From positions 682,001 to 746,000 of the forward strand of contig JADCRD010000003.1 in assembly GCA_014946745.1 (NCBI GenBank): a stretch of 64,000 bases of DNA. Reading direction: 5' to 3'. This document shows, piece by piece, positions 17,663-28,818 of the stretch. The stretch comes from Lysobacterales bacterium. Lineage in GTDB: Bacteria; Pseudomonadota; Gammaproteobacteria; Xanthomonadales; Xanthomonadaceae. A program made the translations under genes and the position numbers. The notes below the pieces were generated by a model. The model did not search any database. It was not told the DNA's origin and saw only the letters and a program-made list of their open reading frames with translations. The first letter of the stretch is position 1. Each line of letters opens with the position of its first letter.

Positions 17663-19294
17663 TTACTTGAAGTTCTCTGCGACCGCCTTGGGAGCCGCGA
17701 CCTCGTAGCTCGCGCAGTTGCCCGTGCTGCCATCAGGCTTGGCGCAGCTGGCGTTCAACATGCCCCAGACGAAGTCGCTCTGCAGCGAGATCAGCTGCGG
17801 CGTGCCGTAGCTGTAGAACCAGGCCAGATCTGGCGCACCGAACACCGTCTGCCCGTAGCCGATATCGCTGAGCCGTGGCTGCGCGCCTACGCCCTGCAGG
17901 CCCGGGTTGCCGGTCGCGTCCGGGCCGGCCTGCGAGTGGCAGGTCATACACGACGCGCTGCTGACGAAGCCGCCCTCGGTGATCGAGGCGCCGAGATTGA
18001 TCTCCATGCCCTCGGCGGTGACGAAGTCGATCTGCGTGCCCTTCAGGCGATAGCTGTTCCAGGCCGGGTCGTCCTGCGTCGGGTCATTACCGGTGCCCAG
18101 CTGGCGGCCTTGGCCGACGCCCATCGCCTTCATCAGCGTGGTGAGCAGTACAGTGGGCTCCTCGCCGGTTTTGGCGGGCGGGTAGGGCTTGCCTAGATCG
18201 AAGATGACCTCGGCGCTAGTCCCGCCGGGCGTGGTGGATTCGAAGGCGGCTGCGGTGTGCGGCGCGATGAAGTTCTGCCGCAGCTCCGTGCCAGAGGGCG
18301 AGTGCGCCAGCGCGGTGAAGCCGAACGAGTCGTTGCAGCCGTTGTAGTCACAGCGGCCGGGGTTGGCGACGTGCTCGATGGCGTACCAGTGCCAGCCGGG
18401 CAGGGCTTTCGAGGCTGCGGTGATCGCCAGCAGGTAGTAGCGGCCAGGCTTGAAGTCTGGATTCCCGCCGACCTGGGCATCGACCATCAGGCTGATGTAG
18501 GGCGCGTCCGGATTGTTGGGCACCGGGTTGCCCGGGATGTCGCGGATCAGGCCGTTTTCGCGCATCAGCTTTTCGCTGATGAAGTCGGCCTTGAACATCA
18601 CCGCGTCCGAGGGATAGCTGACCTGCAGGGCGCGGTTCCGGTAGGGCGCATTGGCAGCGGTCCAGTTGCTCGCGGCGGTGAAGCGCGCGCCCAGGCCCTC
18701 CTTGGTGTAGAGGTTCTGTTCGAAGGTGTAGCGCACGAAGCTGCGGTTGCGGAACACGATCTCGGCTTCTTCCTGCCGCAGGATGCGTGCCGGGTCGATC
18801 GAGCGCAGAAAGCCGAACTGGTGACTGCGGGTGAGACGCGCCGTGGTGCTCGACAGCTCGGGCGCATCGGTCCAGTCGGGTGGGAAGTACGGGCAGGCGG
18901 GGTCGGGCTTGCCCTGATAGGGCGGCGTGCGCGCCATGGCCTGCGGGTCGCAGCAGTCGGGTCCGCTGCTGCCCTCGGCGCAGATCGGCTTCGGGGTCGC
19001 TGGCCACAGGGTCTGGTCGGTGGCCCAGGTCCAGAAGCCCTGGTCGATCGCCTGCAGAAAGGACACCCAGCCAAAGGCATCCGGGCAGGTCGCCGCCGGG
19101 TTGGCGACATTGCCCCAGTCCACGCGGCCGTCGGCGAAGCTCGGTGCGCACTCGGGTGCGTCCTGCGGCGCCGAGCGGAAGTACATGGCTTCCTGCACCC
19201 CGTTCGGGGGGACAGCGGGCGCATCGGCTGCGGCAGCGAGTGCCGGGGCGGTGAAGAGGGTCAGCAGACACAGTCGAACAGCACGCAAGGGCAT
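17663..19294 (-). CDS. Secreted protein with one c-type haem motif
   Basis: A 543-residue exported protein. ATG at 19294 gives a signal peptide (MPLRAVRLCLLTLFTAPALA), and longer in-frame starts are not signal-like. One CxxCH haem-attachment site is present (SSASCMTCHSQAG, about residue 450), and several other cysteine pairs occur (CDYNGCND, DCCDP). The large N-terminal part is not a family I recognise. Repeated tryptophan and tyrosine residues and the periplasmic location suggest an electron-transfer or oxidoreductase role, but no substrate can be named. A CRP/Clp-type site lies about 50 bp upstream of the start. Confidence 0.7.
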   Translation of the reverse strand: MPLRAVRLCLLTLFTAPALAAAADAPAVPPNGVQEAMYFRSAPQDAPECAPSFADGRVDWGNVANPAATCPDAFGWVSFLQAIDQGFWTWATDQTLWPATPKPICAEGSSGPDCCDPQAMARTPPYQGKPDPACPYFPPDWTDAPELSSTTARLTRSHQFGFLRSIDPARILRQEEAEIVFRNRSFVRYTFEQNLYTKEGLGARFTAASNWTAANAPYRNRALQVSYPSDAVMFKADFISEKLMRENGLIRDIPGNPVPNNPDAPYISLMVDAQVGGNPDFKPGRYYLLAITAASKALPGWHWYAIEHVANPGRCDYNGCNDSFGFTALAHSPSGTELRQNFIAPHTAAAFESTTPGGTSAEVIFDLGKPYPPAKTGEEPTVLLTTLMKAMGVGQGRQLGTGNDPTQDDPAWNSYRLKGTQIDFVTAEGMEINLGASITEGGFVSSASCMTCHSQAGPDATGNPGLQGVGAQPRLSDIGYGQTVFGAPDLAWFYSYGTPQLISLQSDFVWGMLNASCAKPDGSTGNCASYEVAAPKAVAENFK

Positions 19295-19341
19295 GGGCAG
19301 GCTCCGGTGTGTGGGGCTTTTCCAGCCTGCGCGCGCCAACA

Positions 19342-19357
19342 TGTGATTCGCATCACA
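19342..19357. promoter_or_regulatory. CRP/Clp-type binding site upstream of the haem protein gene
   Basis: TGTGA-TTCGCA-TCACA is a perfect match to the TGTGA-N6-TCACA half-site arrangement bound by CRP-family regulators (Clp in Xanthomonas). It lies 48 bases upstream of the start codon at 19294, in the promoter region. The rest of 19295-19633 shows only the rho-end hairpin. Confidence 0.6.
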
Positions 19358-19575
19358 AAGCCGGGACGATCGGGGACGGTTTCGCTGCGTGTGCTCCCGC
19401 GGGCGACGCGCGAATTCCGCTGCGCTGGGAAAGAATCCCTGCAGATTCAGGCGCCTGAAGCCGATGCGCGAGTTTTCCGGGGGCGCGTCCACCCTGTCGG
19501 ATCTGACGGGCGCCTGTGCAGGCTTGACGCCTTGCAATCTGCCCATCCTGTCCCGACGGCCCCGCCCACACGCGA

Positions 19576-19609
19576 CGAAGCCCACGCGGATCGCTCCGCG
19601 CGGGCTTCG
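19576..19609 (-). terminator. Hairpin downstream of rho
   Basis: CGAAGCCC plus CGCGG pair with CCGCG plus GGGCTTCG (one mismatched position) around a six-base loop, 25 bases past the rho stop on the minus strand. There is no strong U-run. Confidence 0.5.
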
Positions 19610-19633
19610 CCGGTGAGCTTCGAGAAGCGCGGA

Positions 19634-21487
<1,854 letters not shown>

Positions 21488-21803
21488 GGGATACCTCGCG
21501 TACTGCGAGCGATGGATTCTTGCGAATCGTGGGGGAATCGGGGGAGGGGTGCCGCAGAGGGTGGCGGGCGTGATCGCGCCGCGATGCGGGCAAACACTAC
21601 ACGCCGCGCTGCGCCGCGGCAAGCTGCGAGCGTGCTGGGCGCGCTTGTCGTTCAGCCCGACGGGCCGAGCGACATGGCCGAGGCCAGCCGCGGATCGCTA
21701 CGTTGATGATCCTGGCGGGCGCGGGATTGCGCATGCTCAAGCCGCTATGAAGGGCGCGAGCGCAGTCTTCGCGTCTGCCTTCGTCCACCGAGGGGGAAAC
21801 ACC
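21488..21803. other. Promoter region between rho and a small membrane protein gene
   Basis: This gap holds the rho ribosome binding site (complement of GAGG just above 21487) and presumably both divergent promoters. I see no strong repeat or RNA structure. Confidence 0.4.
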
Positions 21804-21953
21804 ATGGACGCGTGGCGCGCTCTGCCCACGACGGATGCCGGCCTGCTCAGGCTTGGCGTCATCGCCTTCATGCTCGCCATGGGCGGCTTCATGCTCTGGA
21901 AGTTCGGGCGCTTCATGGCCGAAGACGAGGCAAAGGCCGGAAAGCCCCGCTGA
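21804..21953 (+). CDS. Small single-helix membrane protein, DUF3149-like
   Basis: A 49-residue protein with one membrane helix (LLRLGVIAFMLAMGGFMLWKF) and a charged C-terminal tail (MAEDEAKAGKPR). The ATG at 21804 follows an AGGGGG purine run. The pattern of a short amphipathic start ending in TTDAGLLRLGVI resembles the DUF3149 family of tiny bacterial membrane proteins. Function unknown. It is convergent with trxA and separated from it by a strong hairpin. Confidence 0.65.
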   Translation: MDAWRALPTTDAGLLRLGVIAFMLAMGGFMLWKFGRFMAEDEAKAGKPR

Positions 21954-21972
21954 AGCCGCGTCCACTCCTATG

Positions 21973-21999
21973 CAGTGACGCCCGTCGCGGGCGTCACTG
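21973..21999. terminator. Bidirectional hairpin between DUF3149-like gene and trxA
   Basis: CAGTGACGCCCG and CGGGCGTCACTG form a perfect 12-bp stem with a three-base loop between convergent genes. Confidence 0.65.
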
Positions 22000-22033
22000 G
22001 CGGCAGGCGGGTCGAGAACGCGTCGGTGTCGCG

Positions 22034-22360
22034 TCAGATCGCCTTCTGCACGAACTGACTCAGCTGGCTGCGGTTCACTGCGCCGACCTGGGTGGCGGCG
22101 ACCTTGCCGTCCTTGAACAGCATCAGTGTCGGAATTCCGCGCACCGCGTACTGGCGCGGGGTGCCCGGGTTGTGGTCGATGTTGAGCTTGACCACCTTCA
22201 CCCGGCCGGCGAACTCCTGCGCGACCTGGTCGACAATCGGACCGATCGCCTTGCAGGGGCCGCACCACTCGGCCCAGAAATCGACCAGCACGGGTTCGCC
22301 GGATTTCAGCACTTCGGCGTCGAAATCGGCGTCGCCGACGTTCTTGATGAGTTCGCTCAC
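22034..22360 (-). CDS. trxA: Thioredoxin 1
   Basis: A 108-residue cytosolic disulfide reductase. The active site is FWAEWCGPCKAIGP and the cis-proline loop is VRGIPTLMLF, with the final helix SQLSQFVQKAI. The start is GTG at 22360, with AGGAG seven bases upstream, giving SELIKNVGDADF as in other thioredoxins; the longer in-frame start adds an arginine-rich lead that does not fit. The trxA gene close to rho and facing away from rhlB reproduces the gammaproteobacterial rhlB/trxA/rho neighbourhood. Confidence 0.95.
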   Translation of the reverse strand: MSELIKNVGDADFDAEVLKSGEPVLVDFWAEWCGPCKAIGPIVDQVAQEFAGRVKVVKLNIDHNPGTPRQYAVRGIPTLMLFKDGKVAATQVGAVNRSQLSQFVQKAI

Positions 22361-22711
22361 GGGGGGGCTCCTGATGCGGCCGGGCGAAGCGCCCGGCAAG
22401 GACATGGTGGGCCGGGACGTTGCCGACCGGGGCTGCATTTTGGGCCAGCGGCGCGTGAAGCGGGTGCCGCTGCGACCGCGCAGGCTTGGGCTACACTTGC
22501 GGCCGATGCCTGAACTTCACAAGCCGTCCGCCCTGCATCCAGCCCCGCTCGGGGCCCGCCTCCGCGCCTGCCGCGGTGGCCGTGGGCGCCTCTCTCGGCC
22601 TTTCCTGATCTCGCAGCGGAACCCGGGCGGACTCGCCTGGCGGGCCGCAGTGTGCGTTCGCTGGACGGGCCACGCAAGCATCCGCGCGCGCCGCGGACTG
22701 CCGGAAACCCC
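22361..22711. other. Intergenic region between trxA and rhlB
   Basis: Divergent promoter region. I see nothing beyond the trxA ribosome binding site; open frames here lack family signatures. Confidence 0.4.
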
Positions 22712-24091
22712 ATGAGCGACAAGCCCCTTACCGACATCGCCTTTTCCAGTCTCGACCTGCACCCCGTGCTGCTGCAGGGACTGACCCAGGCCGGCTTCAC
22801 CCGCTGCACGCCGATCCAGGCCCTGACCCTGCCCTTGGCGCTGACCGGGCGCGATGTCGCCGGCCAAGCCCAGACCGGCACGGGCAAGACCATCGCCTTC
22901 CTGGTGGCGGTGGTGAACCGCCTGCTGACCCGGCCGGCGATTGCCAGCCGCGGCGAAACCGACCCGCGCGCGCTGATCCTGGCGCCGACGCGCGAGCTGG
23001 CGATCCAGATCCAGAAGGACGCCCAGAAGATCGCCGCCGACACCGGTCTGCGCTTCGCCCTCATCTATGGCGGCGTCGACTACGACAAGCAGCGCGACAT
23101 GCTGCGCGCCGGCTGCGACGTGATCATCGCTACACCGGGCCGTCTGATCGATTACCTGAAGCAGCGGGTGTTCTCGCTGTCGGCCTGCGAGGCGGTGGTG
23201 CTGGACGAGGCCGATCGCATGTTCGACTTGGGCTTCATCAAGGACATCCGCTTCCTGCTGCGGCGCATGCCGCCGGCGGGCGAGCGCCAGAGCCTGCTGT
23301 TCTCGGCCACGCTCAGCCACCGCGTGCTGGAGCTGGCCTACGAGCACATGAACGACCCGGAGAAGCTCACCGTCGAAACCGAGACGGTGACCGCGGCGCG
23401 CGTGCGCCAGGTCGTCTACTTCCCCGCCGCGGAAGAGAAGATCCCCCTGCTGCTCAACCTGCTTGCGCGCAACGACTCCCGCCGCAGCATGGTGTTCGTC
23501 AATATGAAGGTCGCCGCCGAAAAGGTCTGGCGCCGGCTGGAACGCCAGGGCCACAAGGTCGCGGTGCTGTCGGGCGACGTGCCGCAGAAGAAGCGGCAAA
23601 GCCTGCTGGCCAAGTTCCAGCGCGGCGACCTGCATATCCTGGTTGCCACCGACGTCGCTGCGCGCGGCCTGCATATCGACGGCGTCAGCCACGTCTACAA
23701 CTACGATCTGCCGAACGACTGCGAGGACTACGTCCATCGCATCGGCCGCACCGCGCGCCTGGGCGCCGAGGGCGACGCTGTCAGCTTCGCCTGCGACATG
23801 TACGCGATGAGCCTGCCCGAGATCGAGTCCTATATCGAGCAGAAGATCCCGGTGGCGCAGATCACCCCGGACCTGCTGGCGCCGGTAGCCGCGATCCCGC
23901 GCGATGCCGCGGCCGCCGAGGACGAAGACGAGGACGACGGCTCGATACCCACCAACCCGCCGCCCTCCGACAAGAGCAGCGATGCCGCGCGCAAGCGCCG
24001 TCGTCGTCCGCGTCGTTCCGGTGGAGGCGGCGGCACCGGCGGGAATAGCGCGGCGGGCGCGCCGCCCGCGCCGTCGACGCCGGCAGGTTGA
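22712..24091 (+). CDS. rhlB: DEAD-box RNA helicase RhlB
   Basis: A 459-residue ATP-dependent RNA helicase, expected to unwind structured RNA for the RNase E degradosome. Motifs appear in order: Q motif ([23 protein letters not shown]), Walker [77 protein letters not shown]. The C-terminal 80 residues are low complexity, first acidic (EDEDEDDG) then arginine- and glycine-rich ([14 protein letters not shown]), as in RhlB tails that bind RNA or RNase E. ATG 22712 is chosen over an upstream in-frame start with an arginine-rich lead. Confidence 0.92.
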   Translation: MSDKPLTDIAFSSLDLHPVLLQGLTQAGFTRCTPIQALTLPLALTGRDVAGQAQTGTGKTIAFLVAVVNRLLTRPAIASRGETDPRALILAPTRELAIQIQKDAQKIAADTGLRFALIYGGVDYDKQRDMLRAGCDVIIATPGRLIDYLKQRVFSLSACEAVVLDEADRMFDLGFIKDIRFLLRRMPPAGERQSLLFSATLSHRVLELAYEHMNDPEKLTVETETVTAARVRQVVYFPAAEEKIPLLLNLLARNDSRRSMVFVNMKVAAEKVWRRLERQGHKVAVLSGDVPQKKRQSLLAKFQRGDLHILVATDVAARGLHIDGVSHVYNYDLPNDCEDYVHRIGRTARLGAEGDAVSFACDMYAMSLPEIESYIEQKIPVAQITPDLLAPVAAIPRDAAAAEDEDEDDGSIPTNPPPSDKSSDAARKRRRRPRRSGGGGGTGGNSAAGAPPAPSTPAG

Positions 24092-24095
24092 GCCC

Positions 24096-24989
24096 ATGCA
24101 GGCCGCACTGGCTCGCCTTTCCAACGTGTTCTGGGCGCGCCTGTTCACGCTGGCGGCGGCCCTGCTCGCGCTGTGGGCGTTGGCTCGGCTTGCCCTGCTG
24201 CTGATTGCCGGGCCGGCGATTCCGCTGCAGCCTTCGGGCTTTCAGCCGCTGGCGGCCGGGGCGGCTCCGGCCGAGGCCAACATCGCCCGCTGGAAGCTGT
24301 TCGGCGAGGCGGGTGTGGCCATGGACCTCGCGGCACTCGCGGCCAATGCGCCTGAGACCGCGCTCAAGCTCACCCTGCGCGGCACCCTGAATCTCGAAGG
24401 CCAGGATCAGGGCATCGCGATCATCAGCGATGAATCCGGACGCCATGCGCGCTATGCCGTCGGCGACGCGCTGCCGGGCGGGGCGCGGCTCACCGGGATC
24501 AGCGCCGGTCGCGTGCTGCTGGAGCGCAACGGGCAGACCGAAGGCCTGAGCCTGCCGCGCGAGGACGGTGCCCGACCTGCGCCGGGTGTGCGGCCGGGCG
24601 CTGCGGCGGCGGGCGCTGCGGACGGGGTGGATCGCAGCATGCCCTCGCCCTTCATCAATCCGATGATCGCGCCCGGCGCCCCCGACATGGAGAGCATTCG
24701 CGATGCCACCGGCATCGACGCGGCCGAACTGGCCAGCCAGGTGCAGGTGTTTCCGGTGCTGGAGAACGGCCGATTCGCCGGCGTGCGGCTGTCGGCCGGT
24801 CGCGACAGCGCGCTGTTCGAGCGCTCGGGCTTGAAGCCCACCGATATCGTTACCGCGGTCAACGGCATCCCGCTTGACGGCCCGCAGCGGCAAAGCGAGC
24901 TGATGGAGTCGCTGCGCGACGCCCGCAGCCTGCAGCTGACCATCCGCCGCGACGGCCGCGAGCAGCAGCTCGGCGTGGATCTCAAGTAG
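24096..24989 (+). CDS. gspC: Type II secretion protein C
   Basis: A 297-residue bitopic inner-membrane protein linking the type II secretion inner-membrane platform to the secretin. It has a short cytoplasmic N-terminus, one helix (LFTLAAALLALWALARLALLLI), the HR domain (ANIARWKLFGEAG, LKLTLRGTLNLEGQDQGIAI), a Pro/Ala-rich linker and a C-terminal PDZ-like domain (LFERSGLKPTDIVTAVNGIP, LRDARSLQLTIRRDGREQQL). It starts 4 bases after rhlB stops and is followed 89 bases later by gspD and then gspE, so the three secretion genes form one unit. Confidence 0.88.
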   Translation: MQAALARLSNVFWARLFTLAAALLALWALARLALLLIAGPAIPLQPSGFQPLAAGAAPAEANIARWKLFGEAGVAMDLAALAANAPETALKLTLRGTLNLEGQDQGIAIISDESGRHARYAVGDALPGGARLTGISAGRVLLERNGQTEGLSLPREDGARPAPGVRPGAAAAGAADGVDRSMPSPFINPMIAPGAPDMESIRDATGIDAAELASQVQVFPVLENGRFAGVRLSAGRDSALFERSGLKPTDIVTAVNGIPLDGPQRQSELMESLRDARSLQLTIRRDGREQQLGVDLK

Positions 24990-25078
24990 CGGCGGTCGCG
25001 CGTCCTGCTCGCGCTATCATCGGCCGCCCGTCGCGCGGACGCGCGGCGAATCCTTACTGCACAGCCTTCGGATCGCCC

Positions 25079-27154
25079 ATGCGCCATCGCCTGTTGACTG
25101 CCGCCATCTGCATCGCGCTGGCCCTCCCGGTGTCTGCCCAGACGCCCGCTCAGCCCACCGCACCGGCGGTGATGATTCCCCAGGTGGAGCAGGCAGCGGC
25201 AGCAGAGGCGGCCCAGCCGGGCTACACCAACGGCAATGGTCGCCACACGCTGAACCTCAAGGCCGCTGACATCAATGTGCTGATCGAGACGGTCAGCGAG
25301 ATCACGGGCAAGAGCTTCATCGTTGACCAGACGGTCGCCGGCGCGGTGACCGTGGTGTCGCGGCAGCCGATGACCGCCGACGAGATCTACGAGGTTTTCC
25401 TGTCGGTGCTGCGTGTGCACGGCTACACGGCGGTGCCTGCCGGCAGCATGGTCAAAATCGTGCCCGACGTCAGCGCCGCCCAGCAGGCGCCGCTGGCCGG
25501 CCAGAGCGGCGGCGATGCCCAGCTCACCCGCATCATCGATCTCAAGCACGTCTCGGCCCAGGAAATGATGGCCCTGCTGCGCCCGCTGATGCCGCAGCAG
25601 GCGCACATCGCCGCGCACGGCGGCAGCAACAGCCTGCTGGTGGCGGATCGCGCCTCCAACATCGATCGCATCGCCGCGATCATCCGCCGCATCGACGTCG
25701 CCGCAGATTCTGAAATCGAAGTGATCCCGCTGCGGCACGCGCGCGCCTCCGAGATCGCCCGCACGCTGGCCGCGCTGGAGCAGGGCGGTGCGCAGGCGGC
25801 GGCCGGGCAGGCGAGCCCCTCCAGGGTGCTGGCGGACGAACGCACCAACTCGCTGCTGCTCTCGGGCGACCGCGCCCAGCGTCTGCGCGCGCGCAGCCTC
25901 ATCGTGCATCTCGACACCCCGCTGGATGGCGGCGAGGCCACCCAGGTGGTCTACCTGCGCAATGCCAAGGCGGAAGACCTGGTGCCGGTGCTGGACGGCG
26001 TCGCCGGGACGCTGACCGGCTATGCCGCGCCGGCGGAGGGACAGCCCGGCAGCGCCAAGGTCGCGACCATCCAGGCCCACGCCGAGACCAATGCGCTGGT
26101 CATCAGCGCCGCGCCTGCGGTGTTCCGCGAATTGGAGTCGGTGATCCGCCAGCTCGATGTGCGTCGCGCACAGGTGCAGGTCGAGGCGATCATTGCCGAG
26201 GTCAGCGACGAGCTGGCCTCCGAGCTGGGCGTGCAGTGGCAGAGCGCTGACGTCGGCGAGGATGCGCGCGGCGTGATTGGTGGCACCAACTTCGGCGGCA
26301 GTACGGGTACTGGCGGCATCGCCAGCGGCCTGGAGAACCCACTCAGCGTGATCGGCGGTAATGGGCTGAATATCGGCTACCTGCGTGGCTCGATCACCCT
26401 GCCCATCGGTGGCGAGGACGTCACCGTCTTCCAGCTCGGCGCCCTGGTCAAGGCGCTGCGCGGCGACGGCCGCGCCAACGTGCTGTCCAGCCCGAGCATC
26501 GTCACCCTCGATCACCAGGAAGCCGAGATCAAGGTCGTGCAGGAGGTGCCCTTCCTGACCGGCCAGTACACCAACACCTCGACCAATGGCGGCGCGAATC
26601 AGCCGACCAACCCGTTCCAGACCATCGACCGTCGCGACGTCGGCGTCATCCTCACGGTGACTCCGCACGTCAACGAAGGCGATGCGGTGCGCCTGGAGCT
26701 GAAGCAGGAAGTCTCGGCGCTGGCGCCGCAGGCCTCGGGTGCAGTTGACCTGATCACCAACAAGCGCGAGCTCTCGACCACGGTGCTGGTGCCCGACGGC
26801 GGCCTGCTGGTGCTGGGTGGGCTTACCTCCGAAGAAGCCACCGAGAACGTGCAGGGCGTGCCGGGCCTGTCGCGCATCCCGCTGCTCGGCAACCTGTTCA
26901 AGTCGCGCGGCGCCAAACGCAACAAGCGCACGCTGATGGTGTTCCTGCGCCCGACCATCCTGCGCGATGCGGTCACCGAAGCCGCGGTGAGCTCCGAGAA
27001 GTACAACTACATCCGCGCCGAGCAGCTGCAGATCCGCGAGCGCGCCGGCAGCCGCATCGGCGGCGAGCAGCAGCCCCTGCTGCCCGAGCTGCCGCGCGAC
27101 CTGTTCCAGACACCCCCGCCAGTGCAGAACGAGTCGGAGCGTCCGCAGCCGTGA
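25079..27154 (+). CDS. gspD: Type II secretion secretin
   Basis: A 691-residue outer-membrane secretin that forms the exit channel for folded exoproteins. A signal peptide (MRHRLLTAAICIALALPVSA) is followed by N0 (LNLKAADINVLIETVSEITG) and N1-N3 repeats (RIIDLKHVSAQEMMALLRPL, VIPLRHARASEIARTL, VVYLRNAKAEDLVPVLDGVA). The secretin core follows (VEAIIAEVSDELASELGVQW, NVLSSPSIVTLDHQEAEIKV, VPFLTGQYT, VPDGGLLVLGGL, RIPLLGNLFKS). The gene overlaps the gspE start by GTGA, indicating translational coupling. No pilotin gene is seen nearby. Confidence 0.94.
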   Translation: MRHRLLTAAICIALALPVSAQTPAQPTAPAVMIPQVEQAAAAEAAQPGYTNGNGRHTLNLKAADINVLIETVSEITGKSFIVDQTVAGAVTVVSRQPMTADEIYEVFLSVLRVHGYTAVPAGSMVKIVPDVSAAQQAPLAGQSGGDAQLTRIIDLKHVSAQEMMALLRPLMPQQAHIAAHGGSNSLLVADRASNIDRIAAIIRRIDVAADSEIEVIPLRHARASEIARTLAALEQGGAQAAAGQASPSRVLADERTNSLLLSGDRAQRLRARSLIVHLDTPLDGGEATQVVYLRNAKAEDLVPVLDGVAGTLTGYAAPAEGQPGSAKVATIQAHAETNALVISAAPAVFRELESVIRQLDVRRAQVQVEAIIAEVSDELASELGVQWQSADVGEDARGVIGGTNFGGSTGTGGIASGLENPLSVIGGNGLNIGYLRGSITLPIGGEDVTVFQLGALVKALRGDGRANVLSSPSIVTLDHQEAEIKVVQEVPFLTGQYTNTSTNGGANQPTNPFQTIDRRDVGVILTVTPHVNEGDAVRLELKQEVSALAPQASGAVDLITNKRELSTTVLVPDGGLLVLGGLTSEEATENVQGVPGLSRIPLLGNLFKSRGAKRNKRTLMVFLRPTILRDAVTEAAVSSEKYNYIRAEQLQIRERAGSRIGGEQQPLLPELPRDLFQTPPPVQNESERPQP

Positions 27155-28626
27155 GCCTGCCCGCGCGCCCGGGTTTCGGTTTCGCCCGCCGCCACGGCGC
27201 CACCGTGCGCGCGCTGGACGACACCCAGGCCGAGATCATCTACCGCCCCGGCGTCGCGCCGGAGGTGATCGCCGAGCTGCGCCGTCATGTGGCTCGGCCT
27301 ATCACCCTGAGCCCGCAGTCGACCGAAGAGTACGAACGCCTCCTGCGTCAGCTCTACGAAGGCGGCGCCGAAGATGCGCGGGCCATGGCTGCCGATTTCG
27401 ACGAACGCGCCGATCTCAACCAGCTGGTCGATGCCCTGCCCGAACCGCAGGATCTGCTGGAGAGCGAGGACGAGGCGCCGATCATCCGCCTGATCAATGC
27501 GCTGCTTACCGAAGCGGTGAAGGAGAACGCCTCCGATATCCACCTGGAGCCCTTCGAGCACAGCCTCTTGGTGCGCTTCCGCGTCGACGGCGTGCTGCGC
27601 GAGGTGCTGCGGCCGCAGAAGGCGGTGGCCCAGCCGGTGGTCAGCCGCATCAAGGTGATGGCCAAGCTCGACATCGCCGAGAAGCGCCTGCCACAGGACG
27701 GCCGCATCAGCCTGCGCATCGCCGGCCGCCCGGTCGACGTGCGCGTATCGACCATTCCGGCCGGCTTCGGCGAGCGCGTGGTGCTGCGTCTGCTCGACAA
27801 GCAGGCGGGGCGGCTGGATCTGGCCGAGCTGGGCATGGACCCGGTGACCCTGGGCCACGTCGATCGCCTGATCCACCGTCCGCACGGCATCCTGCTGGTC
27901 ACCGGCCCCACGGGCTCGGGCAAGACCACAACCCTGTATGCGGCGCTGTCGCGACTCAATGACAGCACCCGCAACATTCTCACCGTGGAAGACCCGATCG
28001 AGTACTACTTGGACGGCGTCGGCCAGACCCAGGTGAACCCCAAGGTCGAGATGACCTTCGCCCGCGGGCTGCGCGCGATTCTGCGTCAGGATCCCGACGT
28101 GGTCATGGTCGGCGAGATCCGCGATCTTGAGACCGCCGAGATCGCTGTTCAGGCGTCGCTGACCGGCCATCTGGTGCTGTCGACCCTGCACACCAACTCC
28201 GCCGTGGGCGCGGTGACCCGCCTGCGCGACATGGGCGTCGAGCCCTTCCTGCTGTCCTCCTCACTGCTCGGCGTGTTGGCCCAGCGCTTGGTGCGCCGCC
28301 TCGATCCCGCGCAGAGCGAGTGGTACACGCCCAGCCCTGGCGAGTGCGCGCCGTTCGGCCGCCAGCCGGTCGACGGGCTGCGCTTCGCGCGCCCGCGCGC
28401 CGACCTGCCGGGCCGGGCATCCGGCTATCGCGGGCGCAGCGGCGTCTACGAGGTGGTGCTGGTCGACGAGGCCATGCGTGCCCTGATCCACAGCGGTGCC
28501 TCTGAAGTCGAGATGGTCCGCGCCGCGCGTCAGAACACGCCCTCCATCCTTGACGACGGCTGGGCCAAGGTCACCGCCGGGTTGACCTCGGCGGATGAAG
28601 TGCTGCGGGTGACTCGCGACGACTGA
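27151..28626 (+). CDS. gspE: Type II secretion ATPase GspE
   Basis: A 491-residue cytoplasmic hexameric ATPase powering pseudopilus assembly. After an N1-type domain (FGFARRHGATVRALDDTQAE) come KENASDIHLEPFE, Walker A TGPTGSGKTTT near residues 250-260, Asp box ILTVEDPIEYYLDGVGQTQV, Walker B DPDVVMVGEIRDLETAEIAV, and the His box TGHLVLSTLHTNSA. The tetracysteine zinc motif usual in the C-terminal part of GspE is missing: only one cysteine (GECAPFG) remains before GYRGRSGVYEVV. The GTG start overlaps the gspD stop. gspF lies 5.3 kb downstream rather than adjacent. Confidence 0.93.
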   Translation: MSLPARPGFGFARRHGATVRALDDTQAEIIYRPGVAPEVIAELRRHVARPITLSPQSTEEYERLLRQLYEGGAEDARAMAADFDERADLNQLVDALPEPQDLLESEDEAPIIRLINALLTEAVKENASDIHLEPFEHSLLVRFRVDGVLREVLRPQKAVAQPVVSRIKVMAKLDIAEKRLPQDGRISLRIAGRPVDVRVSTIPAGFGERVVLRLLDKQAGRLDLAELGMDPVTLGHVDRLIHRPHGILLVTGPTGSGKTTTLYAALSRLNDSTRNILTVEDPIEYYLDGVGQTQVNPKVEMTFARGLRAILRQDPDVVMVGEIRDLETAEIAVQASLTGHLVLSTLHTNSAVGAVTRLRDMGVEPFLLSSSLLGVLAQRLVRRLDPAQSEWYTPSPGECAPFGRQPVDGLRFARPRADLPGRASGYRGRSGVYEVVLVDEAMRALIHSGASEVEMVRAARQNTPSILDDGWAKVTAGLTSADEVLRVTRDD

Positions 28627-28818
28627 GCCCAGCGCGTCGGCGGCGCGCTGGCATGCGCGATGCAGGGCGCCGTCGCTGTTGGCTCGGGGCATATCTGGCC
28701 TGCGCCGCCAAGCTTCGATTTCGCGTTACGTCGCTAGAGTTGCCCGCGGCCTGCGGCCGCCGCAGGCGCTTTCATCCACCGGCCGTCGAACCTTCCCTGC
28801 CACGCCAAGGAGACACTC

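Noticed and set aside
24452-26668. A 738-codon minus-strand frame opposite gspC and gspD
   Set aside because: Shadow of the secretin gene; no recognisable domain.
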